This document shows, in pieces, positions 37,486 to 47,671 of a stretch of 64,000 nucleotides of DNA. Source of the stretch: CAVPUA01 sp963708805 (lineage in GTDB: Bacteria > Actinomycetota > Actinomycetes > Mycobacteriales > Jatrophihabitantaceae); NCBI GenBank assembly GCA_963708805.1, contig CAVPUA010000003.1:1240001-1304000 (forward strand), read 5' to 3'. Made by a program: the position numbers and the translations under genes. The notes beneath the pieces are model-generated. The model had not been told where the DNA came from. It did not search any database and was given only the letters and a program-made list of their open reading frames with translations. Within the stretch, counting starts at the first letter, position 1, and each line of letters opens with the position of its first letter.

Positions 37486-38432
37486 GCTCACTCGCCGACG
37501 CCGTGATCGCCGGCGACCGGGCCTCGATCGCGCGCGCCATCACCCTGGTCGAGTCGCGTCGACCCGATCATCGCGCGGACGGCCAGGCGCTGTTGCGGCA
37601 GCTGCTGCCGCACAGCGGCCGGGCCGAGCGGGTGGGGATCACCGGCGTCCCGGGGGTCGGCAAGTCGACGTTCATCGACACGCTGGGCATGAACCTGGTC
37701 GCCGACGGGCACCGGGTGGCCGTCCTCGCCGTCGATCCGTCCTCGAGCCGCACCGGCGGGTCGATCCTCGGCGACAAGACGCGAATGGTGCGCCTGGCGG
37801 CCAGCGAGCAGGCCTTCATCCGGCCCTCGCCCAGCGCGGGCACGCTCGGCGGGGTGGCCAAGGCGACCCGCGAGACCATGATCGTGATGGAGGCCGCGGG
37901 CTACGACGTCGTGCTCGTCGAGACCGTCGGCGTCGGGCAGTCCGAGTACGTGGTGGCCGACATGGTCGACACGTTCCTGTTCCTGACCCTGGCTCGCACG
38001 GGCGACTCGCTGCAGGGCATGAAGCGCGGCATCCTCGAACTGGCCGACGTGATCGCGGTCAACAAGGCCGACGGGCCGCACAAGGACGAGTCGGAGCGAG
38101 CCGCCCGCGAGTTGTCCGGGGCGCTGCGCCTGCTGCGCGGCCCGGACGGCGCCTGGCAGCCGCCGGTCGTCACCTGCAGCGCGCTCGAGAACGAGGGCCT
38201 TGACCGCGTCTGGAAGCACGTGCTGCGCCATCGCGACGGCGTCGACCTCGTGGCCAAGCGCCGGCAGCAACTGGTCGAGTGGACCCGTTCGATGGTCCGC
38301 GACCGGCTGCTCGACCGGCTCGAGACGCCCGACGTCCGCGCGGCGAGGGCCAAGGCCGAGGCGGCGGTGCTGAGCGGTGAGATCACCCCCGACCAGGCGG
38401 CCGAGAAGATCTTGAACGCGGTGGACGACTAG
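37482..38432 (+). CDS. meaB: Methylmalonyl-CoA mutase-associated GTPase
   Basis: A G3E-type P-loop GTPase (ArgK/MeaB) of 316 residues that protects the mutase and gates cobalamin loading. It has Walker A GITGVPGVGKSTFID, VLAVDPSSSRTGGSILGDKTRM, VLVETVGVGQSE (switch III/Walker B region) and NKAD for guanine specificity. The C-terminal helices end PDQAAEKILNAVDD. It starts inside the mutB stop (ATGA). It completes the mutA-mutB-meaB operon. The gene is intact. Confidence 0.95.
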
Positions 38433-38435
38433 ATT
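38430..38435 (+). promoter_or_regulatory. -10 box TAGATT, leaderless start of purU
   Basis: TAGATT, 8 nt before the GTG of purU. Its first three bases are the stop codon of meaB. Confidence 0.5.
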
Positions 38436-38443
38436 GCACAACC

Positions 38444-39287
38444 GTGCCTGAGTTCGTGCTGACCGTGTCGTGTCCGGACGCCGTGGGCATCGTCCATGCC
38501 GTGTCGGGGTTCGTGGCCAACCTGGGCGGCGACATCCGCGACAGCCAGCAGTTCGGTGACCTCGGCACCGGGCAGTTCTTCCTGCGCGCGCACTTCTCGG
38601 TCGCGGCGCGGGCCGAGCAGCTGAGGGCGGCCTTCGAGCCGATGGCCGAGCGCTTCGACATGGACTGGGCGCTGCACGACACCGCCATCCGCCCGCGCGT
38701 CCTGATCATGGTGTCGCAGCAGGACCACTGCCTCAACGACCTGCTCTACCGCCACCGCATCGGGGCCCTGCCCGGCGACCTCGTCGCGATCGTCTCGAAC
38801 CACACCGACTGCGAGCCGATGGCGGCGGCGGCCGGCGTCCCCTTCCACTATCTGCCGGTGACGGCGGCCAACAAGGCCGAGCAAGAGGCCAAGATGCTGG
38901 CGCTGGTCGACGAGCTGGGCGTCGACCTGGTGGTCCTGGCCCGCTACATGCAGATCGTCTCGGCGCCGACGTGCGAGGTCCTTCAGGGACGCATGATCAA
39001 CATCCACCATTCGTTCCTGCCCGGATTCAAGGGCGCGCGTCCGTACCACCAGGCCTACGACCACGGGGTGAAGCTGATCGGCGCGACCGCGCACTACGTC
39101 ACGCCCGACCTCGACGAGGGGCCGATCATCGAGCAGGAGGTCGCCCGCGTCGACCACAGCGTCGACGCCCGAGAAGCTCGTCGGCATCGGCCGCGATCTC
39201 GAGTCGGTGGCCCTGGCCCGGGCGGTCACCTGGCACCTCGAGCACCGGATCATCCGCAACGGTTCGAAGACGGTCATCTTCCGCTAG
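38444..39287 (+). CDS. purU: Formyltetrahydrofolate deformylase, frameshifted near the end
   Basis: Hydrolyses 10-formyl-THF to THF and formate. About 280 residues. The N-terminal ACT domain (FVLTVSCPDAVGIVHAVSGFVANLGGDI) is followed by a formyltransferase-like domain (VAIVSNHTDCEPMAAAAGVPFHYLPV, MINIHHSFLPGFKGARPYHQAY, GATAHYVTPDLDEGPIIEQ). The catalytic Asn-His-Asp set maps to IVSNH, IHHSF and TPDLD. One extra G near 39170 breaks the frame before LVGIGRDLESVALARAV; the restored protein ends RNGSKTVIFR. The GTG start is 8 nt after TAGATT. Confidence 0.92.
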
Positions 39288-39300
39288 CCCGTCCAGCAAC

Positions 39301-39306
39301 TAGGGT
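39301..39306 (+). promoter_or_regulatory. -10 box TAGGGT, leaderless start
   Basis: TAGGGT, 6 nt before the GTG of the YbdK-type ligase gene. Confidence 0.55.
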
Positions 39307-39312
39307 CGGCAC

Positions 39313-40446
39313 GTGCGCATCGACTTCACGCCTTCGCAGCGGACCAGTCTCGGCGTCGAGTGGGAGCTGGAGCTCGTCGATCTCGACACCCGCCAGCTGA
39401 CCAGCGGCTCGAACGCGATCCTGTCGGCGATGTCGCCCGATGGTGGCGAGCACCCCAAGGCCAAGCACGAGCTGCTGCAGTCGTGCGTAGAGGTCATCAC
39501 CGGCATCTGCCAGACGGTGGCCGAGGCCCGCGCGGATCTGGCCGGGACGGTTGCCGAGGTGAGCAAGCACGCCGCCGACCTCAACCTGGGCGTCATGTGC
39601 AGCGGCACGCACCCGATGACCGACTGGGCCACCCAGCAGGTGACCCAGAACGAGCGCTACCTCTCGCTGATGGAGCGCAACCAGTGGATGGCCCGCCAAC
39701 TGCAGATCTTCGGCGTCCACGTGCACTGCGGCGTCCGCGCGCCCGAGAAGGCGATCCCGATCGTCAACGCGCTGCTGGGCTACCTGCCGCACTTCCTGGC
39801 GTTGTCGGCCTCGAGCCCGTACTGGATCGGTTCGGACACCGGACTGGCCTCGTATCGCAGCAAGATCTTCGAAGCGCTGCCGACGGCCGGGTTGCCCTAC
39901 CAGCTCTCGGGTTGGGACGCGTTCGAGAAGTACATGGACGCCCTCGTGTCGAGCAACTCGATCCAGACGATTCGCGAGGTGTGGTGGGACATCCGGCCGC
40001 ACCCGGGCTTCGGGACGGTCGAACTGCGTATCTGCGACGGCATCCCGACCCTGGACGAGATCACCTGCGTCGCTGCGCTGGCGCAGTGCCTGGTCGAGCG
40101 CTTCGACCGCCAGCTCGACGACGGTTACACCCTGCCCGAGCCGCGTCCGTGGCTGGTGCGCGAGAACAAGTGGCGGGCCGCGCGCTATGGCCTCGACGCC
40201 GAGATCGTCGTCGACAACTCCGGCTCGGTGCGCCCGGTCAAGGACGCGATCAACGACCTGATCGAGGATCTGCTGCCGATCGCGCGACGGTTGGAGTGCG
40301 CGACCGAGCTCCAGTCGATCAGCGCGCTCATGCAACGTGGCGCAAGTTACCAACGTCAGCGCGCGGTGGCCGCCGCGAATGACGGAGACTTGGTACCCGT
40401 GGTCGATTCGCTGCTGGCCGAGATGAGGGACGGGCTGCCGCTGTGA
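39313..40446 (+). CDS. YbdK-type carboxylate-amine ligase (glutamate-cysteine ligase 2 family)
   Basis: 377 residues, standard length for the YbdK family. It has TSLGVEWELELVD, KHELLQSCVEVITG, MCSGTHPMTDW, FGVHVHCGV, SSPYWIGSDTGLASYRSKIFEALPTAGLP and GTVELRICDGIPTLDEI. Members form gamma-glutamyl amides with weak glutamate-cysteine ligase activity; the real in vivo product is mostly unknown. The next gene, an M20 amidohydrolase, overlaps by GTGA, so formation and cleavage of the same kind of amide bond may be paired. The gene is intact. Confidence 0.88.
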   Translation: MRIDFTPSQRTSLGVEWELELVDLDTRQLTSGSNAILSAMSPDGGEHPKAKHELLQSCVEVITGICQTVAEARADLAGTVAEVSKHAADLNLGVMCSGTHPMTDWATQQVTQNERYLSLMERNQWMARQLQIFGVHVHCGVRAPEKAIPIVNALLGYLPHFLALSASSPYWIGSDTGLASYRSKIFEALPTAGLPYQLSGWDAFEKYMDALVSSNSIQTIREVWWDIRPHPGFGTVELRICDGIPTLDEITCVAALAQCLVERFDRQLDDGYTLPEPRPWLVRENKWRAARYGLDAEIVVDNSGSVRPVKDAINDLIEDLLPIARRLECATELQSISALMQRGASYQRQRAVAAANDGDLVPVVDSLLAEMRDGLPL

Positions 40447-41576
40447 AGTTGGACGTGATCGAGTTGCGGCGCGAGCTGCATCGGCACCCCGAGGTGTCCT
40501 TCGACGAGAAGCGGACGACCGAGCTGATCATGGACCAGCTGGCCTCGCTCGGCCTCGCCCCGCGGCGGTTGCCCGGCGGCACCGGCGTGGTCTGTGACAT
40601 CGGGGCGACCGGTCCACTGATCGCCCTTCGGGCCGACATCGACGCGCTCCCGCTGGCCGATCTCAAGGACACGCCGTACCGCTCCCAGAACGACGGGGTG
40701 ACGCACGCGTGCGGACACGACGCCCACACGGCGATCCTGTTGGCCGCCGCCGAGCAGCTCGTCGCCGAGGAATTGCCCGGTCGTACAAGGCTGATCTTCC
40801 AACCCGGCGAGGAAGTGGTGCCCGGCGGAGCACTCGCCGTGATCGAGGCCGGCGGGCTCGAAGCGGTCGAGCAGATCTACGCGCTGCACTGCGATCCACG
40901 GCTGACCACCGGGCTCATCGGCCTGCGCGTGGGCGGTATCACCGCGGCCTGCGACCGGTTCGAGGTGAACCTCAGCGGCCCGGGCGGGCACACCGGCCGT
41001 CCCCACCTCACCGCCGAACTGGTCTACGCGCTCGGCCAGTTGATCACCGAGTTGCCCGGCCTGCTGTCGCGCCGCGTCGACCCGCGCGCGGCGCTCTCGC
41101 TCGTCTGGGGCGCGGTGCACGCCGGGTCGGCGGCGAATGCCATCCCCACGTCGGGCTACGCCCGCGGCACCGTGCGCGTCTTCGACCGCGACGCCTGGGA
41201 CGCCGCCGAGCCGCTGCTGCGTGAGCTCGTCGACCAGGTCGCCGCGCCGTCCGAGGTGCGAGCCGAAGTGATCTACGTCCGGGGCGTCCCACCCGTGGTC
41301 AATGACGCCTCCGCCGTCGACGTCCAGCGGGCCGCGGTGATCGCCGCGCTCGGCCCCGACGCGTTGGCCGAGACGCCGCAGAGCATGGGCGGCGAGGACT
41401 TCGCCTGGTACCTCGACCACGCGCCCGGCGCGCTGGCTCGGCTCGGTGTGGCCGCACCTGGCACGGAGGGGTCACTCGACCTGCATCAGGGGACGTTCGA
41501 CATCGACGAGGCGGCACTGGCCATCGGCGTCCGCTACACCGTCGAGGTGGCCCGGGCCGCGCTGGCCAGCGGTTGA
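40443..41576 (+). CDS. M20D-family amidohydrolase (AmiA/AmiB, hippurate-hydrolase-like)
   Basis: A metal-dependent amidohydrolase, 377 residues. It has ELHRHPEVSFDE, IALRADIDALPL, the binuclear site THACGHDAHTA, FQPGEEVVPGGALA (catalytic Glu-Glu), ALHCDPRLTTG, GPGGHTGRPH in the dimerisation domain and QSMGGEDFAWYL (metal His/Glu). It hydrolyses N-acyl or N-acyl-amino acid amides. It follows the YbdK ligase with overlapping codons. M. tuberculosis amiA1/amiB1 sit in a similar neighbourhood. The gene is intact. Confidence 0.88.
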   Translation: MKLDVIELRRELHRHPEVSFDEKRTTELIMDQLASLGLAPRRLPGGTGVVCDIGATGPLIALRADIDALPLADLKDTPYRSQNDGVTHACGHDAHTAILLAAAEQLVAEELPGRTRLIFQPGEEVVPGGALAVIEAGGLEAVEQIYALHCDPRLTTGLIGLRVGGITAACDRFEVNLSGPGGHTGRPHLTAELVYALGQLITELPGLLSRRVDPRAALSLVWGAVHAGSAANAIPTSGYARGTVRVFDRDAWDAAEPLLRELVDQVAAPSEVRAEVIYVRGVPPVVNDASAVDVQRAAVIAALGPDALAETPQSMGGEDFAWYLDHAPGALARLGVAAPGTEGSLDLHQGTFDIDEAALAIGVRYTVEVARAALASG

Positions 41577-41653
41577 TCTACTGCGTGTACTGGCCCTCCT
41601 GGGGGCCGGAAGTCGCAGTTGATCACCGCCCGCGCACATCCGCGACGTCCGCC

Positions 41654-42141
41654 TCAGCGGCAGGGGCGCAGCCGCAAGTCGGTGACGTACTCGTCGGGAG
41701 CGCCGGCCGCCTCGGCCGCCTCGGCCAGCAGCCCGAGGTACCGCGCGGAGGGCAGGCCGCCCTCGTAGGCGTCGAGCAGATAGATCCAGGCCAGGATGTC
41801 GCCGTCGAGCGTCGAGACCCGTACGTGCACCGGGTCGTACAGTCCCGTGTCGGCGCCTTCCCACTGGTCGAGTTCGGCGCGGTCGTCCGGCGATACGTCG
41901 TAGAGCACGACGAACACCTGGCTGCCCGGCTCGGGAACGAGCATCGAGAGCGCGCCTTCCCAGCCGAGGTCCTCGCCGCCGAACGTCAGCCGCCAGCCAT
42001 TGAGCCAGCCCGTGCCGGCCATCGGGGAATGCGGGCACCGTTGAGCATCTGGGTCGGGTTCATGTTCGAGCCGAAGGCGGCATACAAGGTCGAGCCGGGC
42101 GAGGAGTGTGCCCGGCCCCCGGACGACGAACGGTGCGCCAC
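41654..42141 (-). CDS. Gamma-glutamylcyclotransferase-fold protein, frameshifted
   Basis: About 162 residues of the GGCT/BtrG-like fold. It starts with the family signature LYAAFGSNMNPTQM, has WRLTFGG, and carries the acidic residue in VLYDVSPDDRAELDQWEG. One base is missing in a C-run near 42028 (PRIP to MAGTGW), so the first 30 residues are in another frame. The GTG at 42141 was chosen because it lies 8 nt after TAGGCT. Typical members cleave gamma-glutamyl amines to 5-oxoproline. It matches the position of Rv3304 next to lpdA in M. tuberculosis as I recall it. Confidence 0.78.
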
Positions 42142-42149
42142 GGGCAGAG

Positions 42150-42155
42150 AGCCTA
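42150..42155 (-). promoter_or_regulatory. -10 box TAGGCT, leaderless start
   Basis: TAGGCT on the minus strand, 8 nt before the GTG of the GGCT gene. Confidence 0.5.
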
Positions 42156-42201
42156 GCTCCGCCGGCTGCGGGCCGGCACCGGGCCGGACGACAATGGGTC
42201 G

Positions 42202-43607
42202 GTGACGCGCATTCTGATCATCGGCGGCGGGCCGGCCGGCTACGAGTCGGCGCTCGTCGCGGCCCAGCTGGGCGCCCAGGTGACGATCGTCGACCACGAC
42301 GGGCTCGGCGGGGCGTGCGTGCTGACCGACTGCGTGCCGAGCAAGGCGCTGATCGCCACGAGCGCCAAGTTCTCCGCCTTCCGCGACGCTCCCGCGCTCG
42401 GTGTGACGGGAGCCGGCGACGCCCACGTCGACCTCAAGGCGGTGAACGAACGGATCAAGGACCTGGCGCAGCACCAGTCCGAGGACGTCCGTGCGCGGCT
42501 GGTGCGCGAGAACGTCGAGGTCATCCACGGATTCGGACGGTTCGCCGCGAAACAGTCCGGACGGGTGCATCGCATCGAGGTGGTCGACGACGCCGGGACG
42601 GTGCTCGACACGGTCGAGGCCGACGTCGTGCTGCTGGCCACCGGCGGCACGCCCGCGCATCCTGGCTGACGCGGTTCCCGACGGCGACCGCATCCTGTCC
42701 TGGCGCGACGTGTACGAGCTGACCGAACCGCCCGAGCACCTGATCGTCATCGGCTCGGGCGTGACCGGCGCCGAGTTCGCCAGCGGCTACAGCGAGCTGG
42801 GCGTCCAGGTGACGCTCGTGTCGAGCCGCGACCGGGTGCTGCCCGGCGAGGATCCCGACGCCGCCGCGGTGATCGAGCACGTCTTCACCGCGCGCGGCGG
42901 CAACCTGGTTCGGCAGGCGCGCGCCAAGGCGGTCCGCAACACCGGCTGACGGCGTGGTGGTCGAACTGGTCGACGGGCGCACCGTCGAGGGCTCGCACGC
43001 CCTGATGTGCGTGGGGTCGGTGCCCAACACCGCCGGCCTCGGGCTCGAGCACGCCGGCGTCGAACTCGACCCGAACGGCTACATCGCCACCGACCGCGTG
43101 TCGCGCACCAACGTCGCCGTCGATCTACGCCGCCGGCGACTGCACCGGCGTGCTGCTGCTCGCCTCGGTCGCCGCCATGCAGGGCCGGATCGCGATGTGG
43201 CACGCGCTGGGCGAGGCGGTGGCGCCACTGCGGCTGAAGACCGTGTCGGCGAACATCTTCACCCACCCCGAGATCGCCACCGTCGGCATCGGTCACGACG
43301 CCATCGCGTCCGGGGCGGTGCCGGCTCGCACCGTCATGGTGCCGCTGGCGACCAATGCCCGAGCCAAGATGCAAGGCGGCGCTCGACGGCTTCGTCAAGC
43401 TGTACTGCCGTCCGGCGACGGGGGTGATCATCGGCGGCGTGGTCGTGGCCCCCGAGCGCGTCCGAACTGATCCTGCCGCTGACCATGGCCGTTCAGCGCG
43501 GCCTGACCGTGAACGACCTGGCGGGAACAATCGCCGTCTATCCCTCGTTGTCGGGGTCGGTTACCGAGGCGGCCCGCCGGCTCATGCACCACGACGATTT
43601 GGACTAG
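42202..43607 (+). CDS. lpdA: NAD(P)H-quinone dehydrogenase, lipoamide dehydrogenase family, frameshifted
   Basis: A flavoprotein of about 468 residues. It has the FAD motif IIGGGPAGYESALVAAQLGA, LGGACVLTDCVPSKALIA with both cysteines of the redox pair, the NAD loop IVIGSGVTGAEFASGYSELG, AAGDCTGVLLLASVAAMQGR and a dimer domain with FTHPEIATVG. The ending in the restored frame (ELILPLTMAVQRGLTVNDLAGTIAVYPSLSGSVTEAA) matches the LpdA/NAD(P)H-quinone reductase branch rather than true dihydrolipoyl dehydrogenase, because the HPT[L/S]SE active-site end is replaced by YPSLSGS. Breaks are near 42660, 42950, 43120, 43375 and 43465. Confidence 0.85.
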
Positions 43608-43636
43608 ATGAATCGGGACTAGATGGAGGACTTTCG

Positions 43637-44012
43637 ATGACCGAGCCAGACCCGCACCGCCACCGGCTCTCACCCGCGGCGGCCGCAGCGCGGTCATCGC
43701 ACGATCGCGGTCAGCGAGGTCTTCGCCGCCCACGCCGACGAGATCGCGGCCGCGGTGCCCGACCTGCCGCCCAAGCACGTCCTCGTCGCGATCGTCGACC
43801 CGGACGACTCCTTTCGCGGCACGTTCCCGGTCGCCGAGGTGGAGCTGATCGAGAAGGTCAAGGAGCTCGAGTTCCCGGAGTCGCACGCGATGGTGTTCTC
43901 GCCCGGTGCGGACGCCGAGCACGTCCGCACCCGGACGACCGAGATGGCCGCGCTGGCGCGCAAGCGGATCGAGACGATCGAGCGGATCAACGCCCGCAAG
44001 GCGGCCGAGTAG
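43637..44012 (+). CDS. Small conserved hypothetical protein, frameshifted
   Basis: About 125 residues. MTEPDPHRHRLSPAAAA at the N-terminus and, after one extra G near 43687, RTIAVSEVFAAHADEIAAAVPDLPPKHVLVAIVDPDDSFRG continuing to MAALARKRIETIERINARKAAE. A C-terminal basic helix follows a short alpha/beta core; no signal peptide or TM helix. I do not recognise the family. The ATG has a GGAGGA ribosome-binding site 6 nt upstream, one of the clearest in the window. It ends at a bidirectional terminator. Confidence 0.65.
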
Positions 44013-44016
44013 CCCC

Positions 44017-44063
44017 GATTGTGGAGTTTTCACCGCGGTATGAGCGGCAAACCCTCCACAATC
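44017..44063. terminator. Bidirectional terminator between convergent genes
   Basis: A perfect 10-bp inverted repeat (44017-44026 with 44054-44063) around a 27-nt middle that itself contains TTTT, AAA and a CCGC/GCGG pairing. It lies exactly between the convergent hypothetical and acyl-CoA carboxylase genes, and its left edge overlaps the carboxylase stop codon. Confidence 0.7.
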
Positions 44064-45832
44064 AGTCCTTGATCTCGCAGATGGTCGAGCCGGAGGTGAC
44101 GGCCGACCCCGGTTCGGCGCTCAGGCCCGTGACCGTGCCCGGCCTTGTGGGCGTTGATCGGCTGTTCCATCTTCATGGCTTCGAGCACGACGATCATCTG
44201 ACCGGCCTCGACGACGTCGCCGTCGCTGACGCCGACCTTGACGATGGTGCCCTGCATGGGCGCGGTGAGCGCGTCACCCGAGACGGCGGCGGCGGCCTTC
44301 TTGCCCGCGCTGCGCTTCGGAGCGGCCTTCTTCGCACCGCCGGCGATCCGAAACCGCCACCACCGCCGCTGCCGAAGCCGGCTGGGCAGTGACACCTCGA
44401 GGCGCTTGCCGCCGACCTCGACGACGATGGTCTCGCGCGGACCGCTCTCGTCGTCGGCCGCGGCGGCACCGGTGAACGCCGGGATCTGGTTGTCGAACTC
44501 GGTCTCGATCCAGCGGGTGAAGATCGTGAACGGGCTCGGCTGTGAAGGCCTGGTCGCGCACGACCGCGCGGTGGAAGGGCAGCGCGGTGGCCATGCCCTC
44601 GACCACGAACTCGTCGAGGGCGCGACGGGACCGTGCGAGGGCCTCGTTCGCGGGTCTCGCCGGTGACGATCAACTTGGCCAGCAGCGAGTCGAACGCGCC
44701 GCCGATGACCGAGTTGCCCTCGATGCCGGAGTCGACGCGCACGCCGGGGCCGGCCGGCTCGCGGTAGGTCGTGACGGTGCCGGGGGCGGGCAGGAAGTTG
44801 CGGCCCGGGTCCTCGCCGTTGATGCGGAACTCGAACGAGTGCCCTCGGGGCGTCGGGTCGGCGGTGAAGCGCAGCTTCTCGCCCTCGGCGATGCGGAACT
44901 GCTCGCGCACGAGGTCGATGCCGCTGGTCTCCTCCGACACCGGGTGCTCGACCTGCAGGCGGGTGTTGACCTCGAGGAAGCTGATCACGCCGTCGTTGCC
45001 GACGAGGTATTCGACCGTGCCGGCGCCGTGGTAGTCGGCCTCGCGGCAGATCGCCTTGGCGCTCTCGTGGATGCGCGAGCGCTGATCATCGGTCAGGAAC
45101 GGGGCCGGGGCCTCTTCGACCAGCTTCTGGTTGCGGCGCTGCAGCGAGCAGTCGCGGGTGCCGACGACGATGACGTTGCCGTGGGTGTCGGCCAGCACCT
45201 GCGCCTCGACGTGCCGCGAGCGGTCGAGGTAGCGCTCGACGAAGCACTCGCCGCGGCCGAACGCGCTGACCGCCTCGCGGACGGCGCTGTCGTACAGCTC
45301 GGGGATCTCCTCCATCGTGCGGGCGATCTTGAGGCCGCGACCGCCACCGCCGAACGCGGCCTTGATCGCGACCGGCAGGCCGTGCTCCTGGGCGAACGCG
45401 ATCACCTCATCCGGGCCGCTCGACCGGATCCTTGGTGCCGGGCACGAGCGGCGCGCCGGCGCGCAGCGCGATGTGCCGGGCGGTGACCTTGTCGCCGAGA
45501 TCGCGGATCGACTGCGGCGACGGGCCGATCCAGGTGATCCCGGCGTCGATCACCGCCTGGGCGAAGTCGGCGTTCTCGGACAGGAAGCCGTAGCCGGGGT
45601 GGATCGCGTCGGCGCCGGACTGGACGGCGGCGGCGATGACCTTGTCGATCACCAGGTACGAGTCGCCCGGTGTGTTGCCGCCGAGCGCGAACGCCTCGTC
45701 GGCCATCCGGACGTGCAGGGCGTCGCGGTCGGGGTCGGCGTAGACCGCGACCGACGTGTAGCCGGCGTCCCGGCAGGCGCGGATGACGCGGACCGCGATC
45801 TCACCACGGTTGGCGATGAGCACCTTCTGCAC
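44062..45832 (-). CDS. accA3: Acyl-CoA carboxylase alpha subunit (biotin carboxylase + BCCP), several frameshifts
   Basis: About 590 residues. The biotin carboxylase part has VLIANRGEIAVRVIRACRDAG, AIHPGYGFLSENADFA, AAFGGGGRGLKIARTMEEI (ATP-grasp glycine loop), VVGTRDCSLQRRNQKLVEEAPAPFL and FLEVNTRLQVEHPVSEETSGIDLV. The biotin carrier is at the C-terminus, with biotinyl Lys in LEAMKMEQPI. Breaks are near 45410, 44660, 44545, 44370 and 44145. The GTG has GGAGG 7 nt upstream. It provides carboxybiotin to AccD-type subunits; the operon with accD lies about 2 kb away. Confidence 0.88.
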
Positions 45833-46004
45833 GGGATAGCCTCCGAAAGTCGACAGCGAGCCTGCGTTCGGACATTACTAGGCATCGCGTCGATCTCACC
45901 CGGACTGTGTCGGGTGGCTGTTCTCACAGTGGCCGTCGGGCCGGAATGGATCGGTAACCCGCATCCCTTCAATCGGCAGTGCCCCCCGCGTTCGAGGAGT
46001 GATG

Positions 46005-47213
46005 GTGTCGTTCGGCCCAGTGCGCCGTGCCCTGCTCGCCCTGGCGATCGGTGGCTTCGGCATCGGCACCGGCGAGTTCGTGACGTTGGGTCTGCTGCCC
46101 AACATTGCCGGCGACCTGCACGTCTCGATTCCGGCCGGTGGCCACCTGATCTCGGCCTACGCGCTCGGCGTCGTCGTCGGCGCGCCACTGCTGACCGCTG
46201 CGTCGGTGCGATTCTCCCGCAAGGCCGTGCTGATCACGCTGATGGCGTGGTTCGCGGTGGGCAACTTCGCGTCGGCCGCGGCGCCCTCGTTCGACACGCT
46301 GCTGGCCGCTCGCTTCTTCACCGGCCTGCCCCACGGCGCGTTCTTCGGAGTGGGCTCGGTCGTGGCCGCCGGTCTCGTGCACGAGTCGCGGCGCACGGCG
46401 GCGATGTCGGTGATGTTCGGTGGGCTCACCGTGGCCAACATCGTCGGGGTTCCCGCGACCACGCTGCTCGGTCAGCAGACGAGTTGGCGGCTGGTGTTCG
46501 CGGTGGTCGGCGTCATCGGGCTGCTCGCCGCGGCCAGCGTCGCGGCGGTCGTCCCGTCGGCGGGCCGCGACTCCGAGGCGTCCCTGCGCCGCGAGTTGCG
46601 TGTCTTCGCCCAGCCGCAGGTCTGGCTGGCGCTCTCGATCGCGACCATCGGCGGCGGCGCGCTGTTCGCGACGTTCAGCTACATCACGCCGATGATGACG
46701 CACGTCGCCGGGTACGCCGAGTCGAGCGTCACCTACCTGCTGGTGCTGTTCGGGCTGGGCATGACGGCCGGCAACATCATCGGCGCGCGGCTGGTCGATC
46801 GAGCCCTCATGCCGACGCTCTACGGGGCGCTGATCGCCGAGGTGGTGGTCGCCGGCGCGTTCGTGCTGACCGACCACAACAAGTTGGCCGCCGCGGTGAC
46901 GATCTTCCTGTTCCCGGCGACCAGTCTGGTCATGGTGCCGGCGCTGCAGATGCGGATCATCGCGCTGGCCGGCGGCGCGCCGAATCTGGCGGCGGCCTCG
47001 ATCCAGGCCGCGTTCAACGTCGCGAACTCGCTGGGCGCGTGGCTCGGCGGGCTGACGATCGCCGCCGGCTACGGCTACGGCTCGCCGAACGTCGTCGCGG
47101 CCGGGCTCGGGTTGCTCGGGCTCGGGCTCGCGGTGGCGTCGGGATCGCTGGCCCGCCGGACCGGCACCGTCACCGCCGATCGCCCGGACGAGCTGGATCC
47201 GGTCGGGTCCTGA
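46005..47213 (+). CDS. MFS transporter (AraJ/sugar-efflux-like, DHA1)
   Basis: A 402-residue, twelve-TM exporter. It has FGIGTGEFVTLGLLPNIAGDL in TM1, ISAYALGVVVGAPLLTAAS, LPHGAFFGVGSVVAAGLV in TM4, and VPALQMRIIALAGGAPNLAAASIQAAFNVANSLGAWLGG in the C-half. The GTG at 46005 was chosen: AGGAG lies 5 nt upstream, whereas the ATG at 46002 and GTG at 45999 are too close to it. Substrate (arabinose, purines, drugs) cannot be predicted. It is isolated between the divergent accA3 and the convergent merR gene. The gene is intact. Confidence 0.82.
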   Translation: MSFGPVRRALLALAIGGFGIGTGEFVTLGLLPNIAGDLHVSIPAGGHLISAYALGVVVGAPLLTAASVRFSRKAVLITLMAWFAVGNFASAAAPSFDTLLAARFFTGLPHGAFFGVGSVVAAGLVHESRRTAAMSVMFGGLTVANIVGVPATTLLGQQTSWRLVFAVVGVIGLLAAASVAAVVPSAGRDSEASLRRELRVFAQPQVWLALSIATIGGGALFATFSYITPMMTHVAGYAESSVTYLLVLFGLGMTAGNIIGARLVDRALMPTLYGALIAEVVVAGAFVLTDHNKLAAAVTIFLFPATSLVMVPALQMRIIALAGGAPNLAAASIQAAFNVANSLGAWLGGLTIAAGYGYGSPNVVAAGLGLLGLGLAVASGSLARRTGTVTADRPDELDPVGS

Positions 47214-47234
47214 CGCGCTCGCCCGGGCGGCCCG

Positions 47235-47651
47235 TCACGGCAGTTCGTCGAGGCGGTCGTGGCATTTCCGGGCGACGTCGTTGACCTCGGCCAGCGTGGT
47301 GCGCAGATCGGCCTGGCGAGCCCGCAGGTCGTCGGCGATCTCGTCCAGACGGCCCAACAACGTCTCGAGCTGGCGACGTTCCGATGTCGCGGCGCCGTCG
47401 TACATGTCGACGATCTCGCGGCATTCGGCGAGGCTCATCCCGAATCGCTTGCCGCGCAGGATGAGCCGCATGCGGATGCGATCACGGGCGTGATAGACCC
47501 GCCGCTCGCCCACACGTTCGGGCGCGATGAGACCCTCGGCCTCATAGAAGCGCAGAGTCCGAGTGGTGATGCCGAACTCCTCGGCCAGCTCGCCGACGGT
47601 CCACGTCGGTTGGGCGCGTGGGGTTCGCTGGGCTTTCGCGGCGCTCGTCAC
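47235..47651 (-). CDS. MerR family regulator, LiuR-like
   Basis: 138 residues. The N-terminal winged helix reads TWTVGELAEEFGITTRTLRFYEAEGLIAPERVGERRVYHARD, and a coiled-coil follows (RRQLETLLGRLDEIADDLRARQADL). A single cysteine near the end (RKCHDRL) makes metal sensing unlikely. It is divergent from an acyl-CoA dehydrogenase operon with an ACGT-core palindrome in between, as in LiuR/SauR-type regulators of branched-chain acyl-CoA degradation. The ligand is probably an acyl-CoA or acyl intermediate (inferred). The GTG at 47651 was chosen as the first start after the operator. The gene is intact. Confidence 0.8.
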   Translation of the reverse strand: MTSAAKAQRTPRAQPTWTVGELAEEFGITTRTLRFYEAEGLIAPERVGERRVYHARDRIRMRLILRGKRFGMSLAECREIVDMYDGAATSERRQLETLLGRLDEIADDLRARQADLRTTLAEVNDVARKCHDRLDELP

Positions 47652-47671
47652 CGCGCTATCGTGACTTGACG

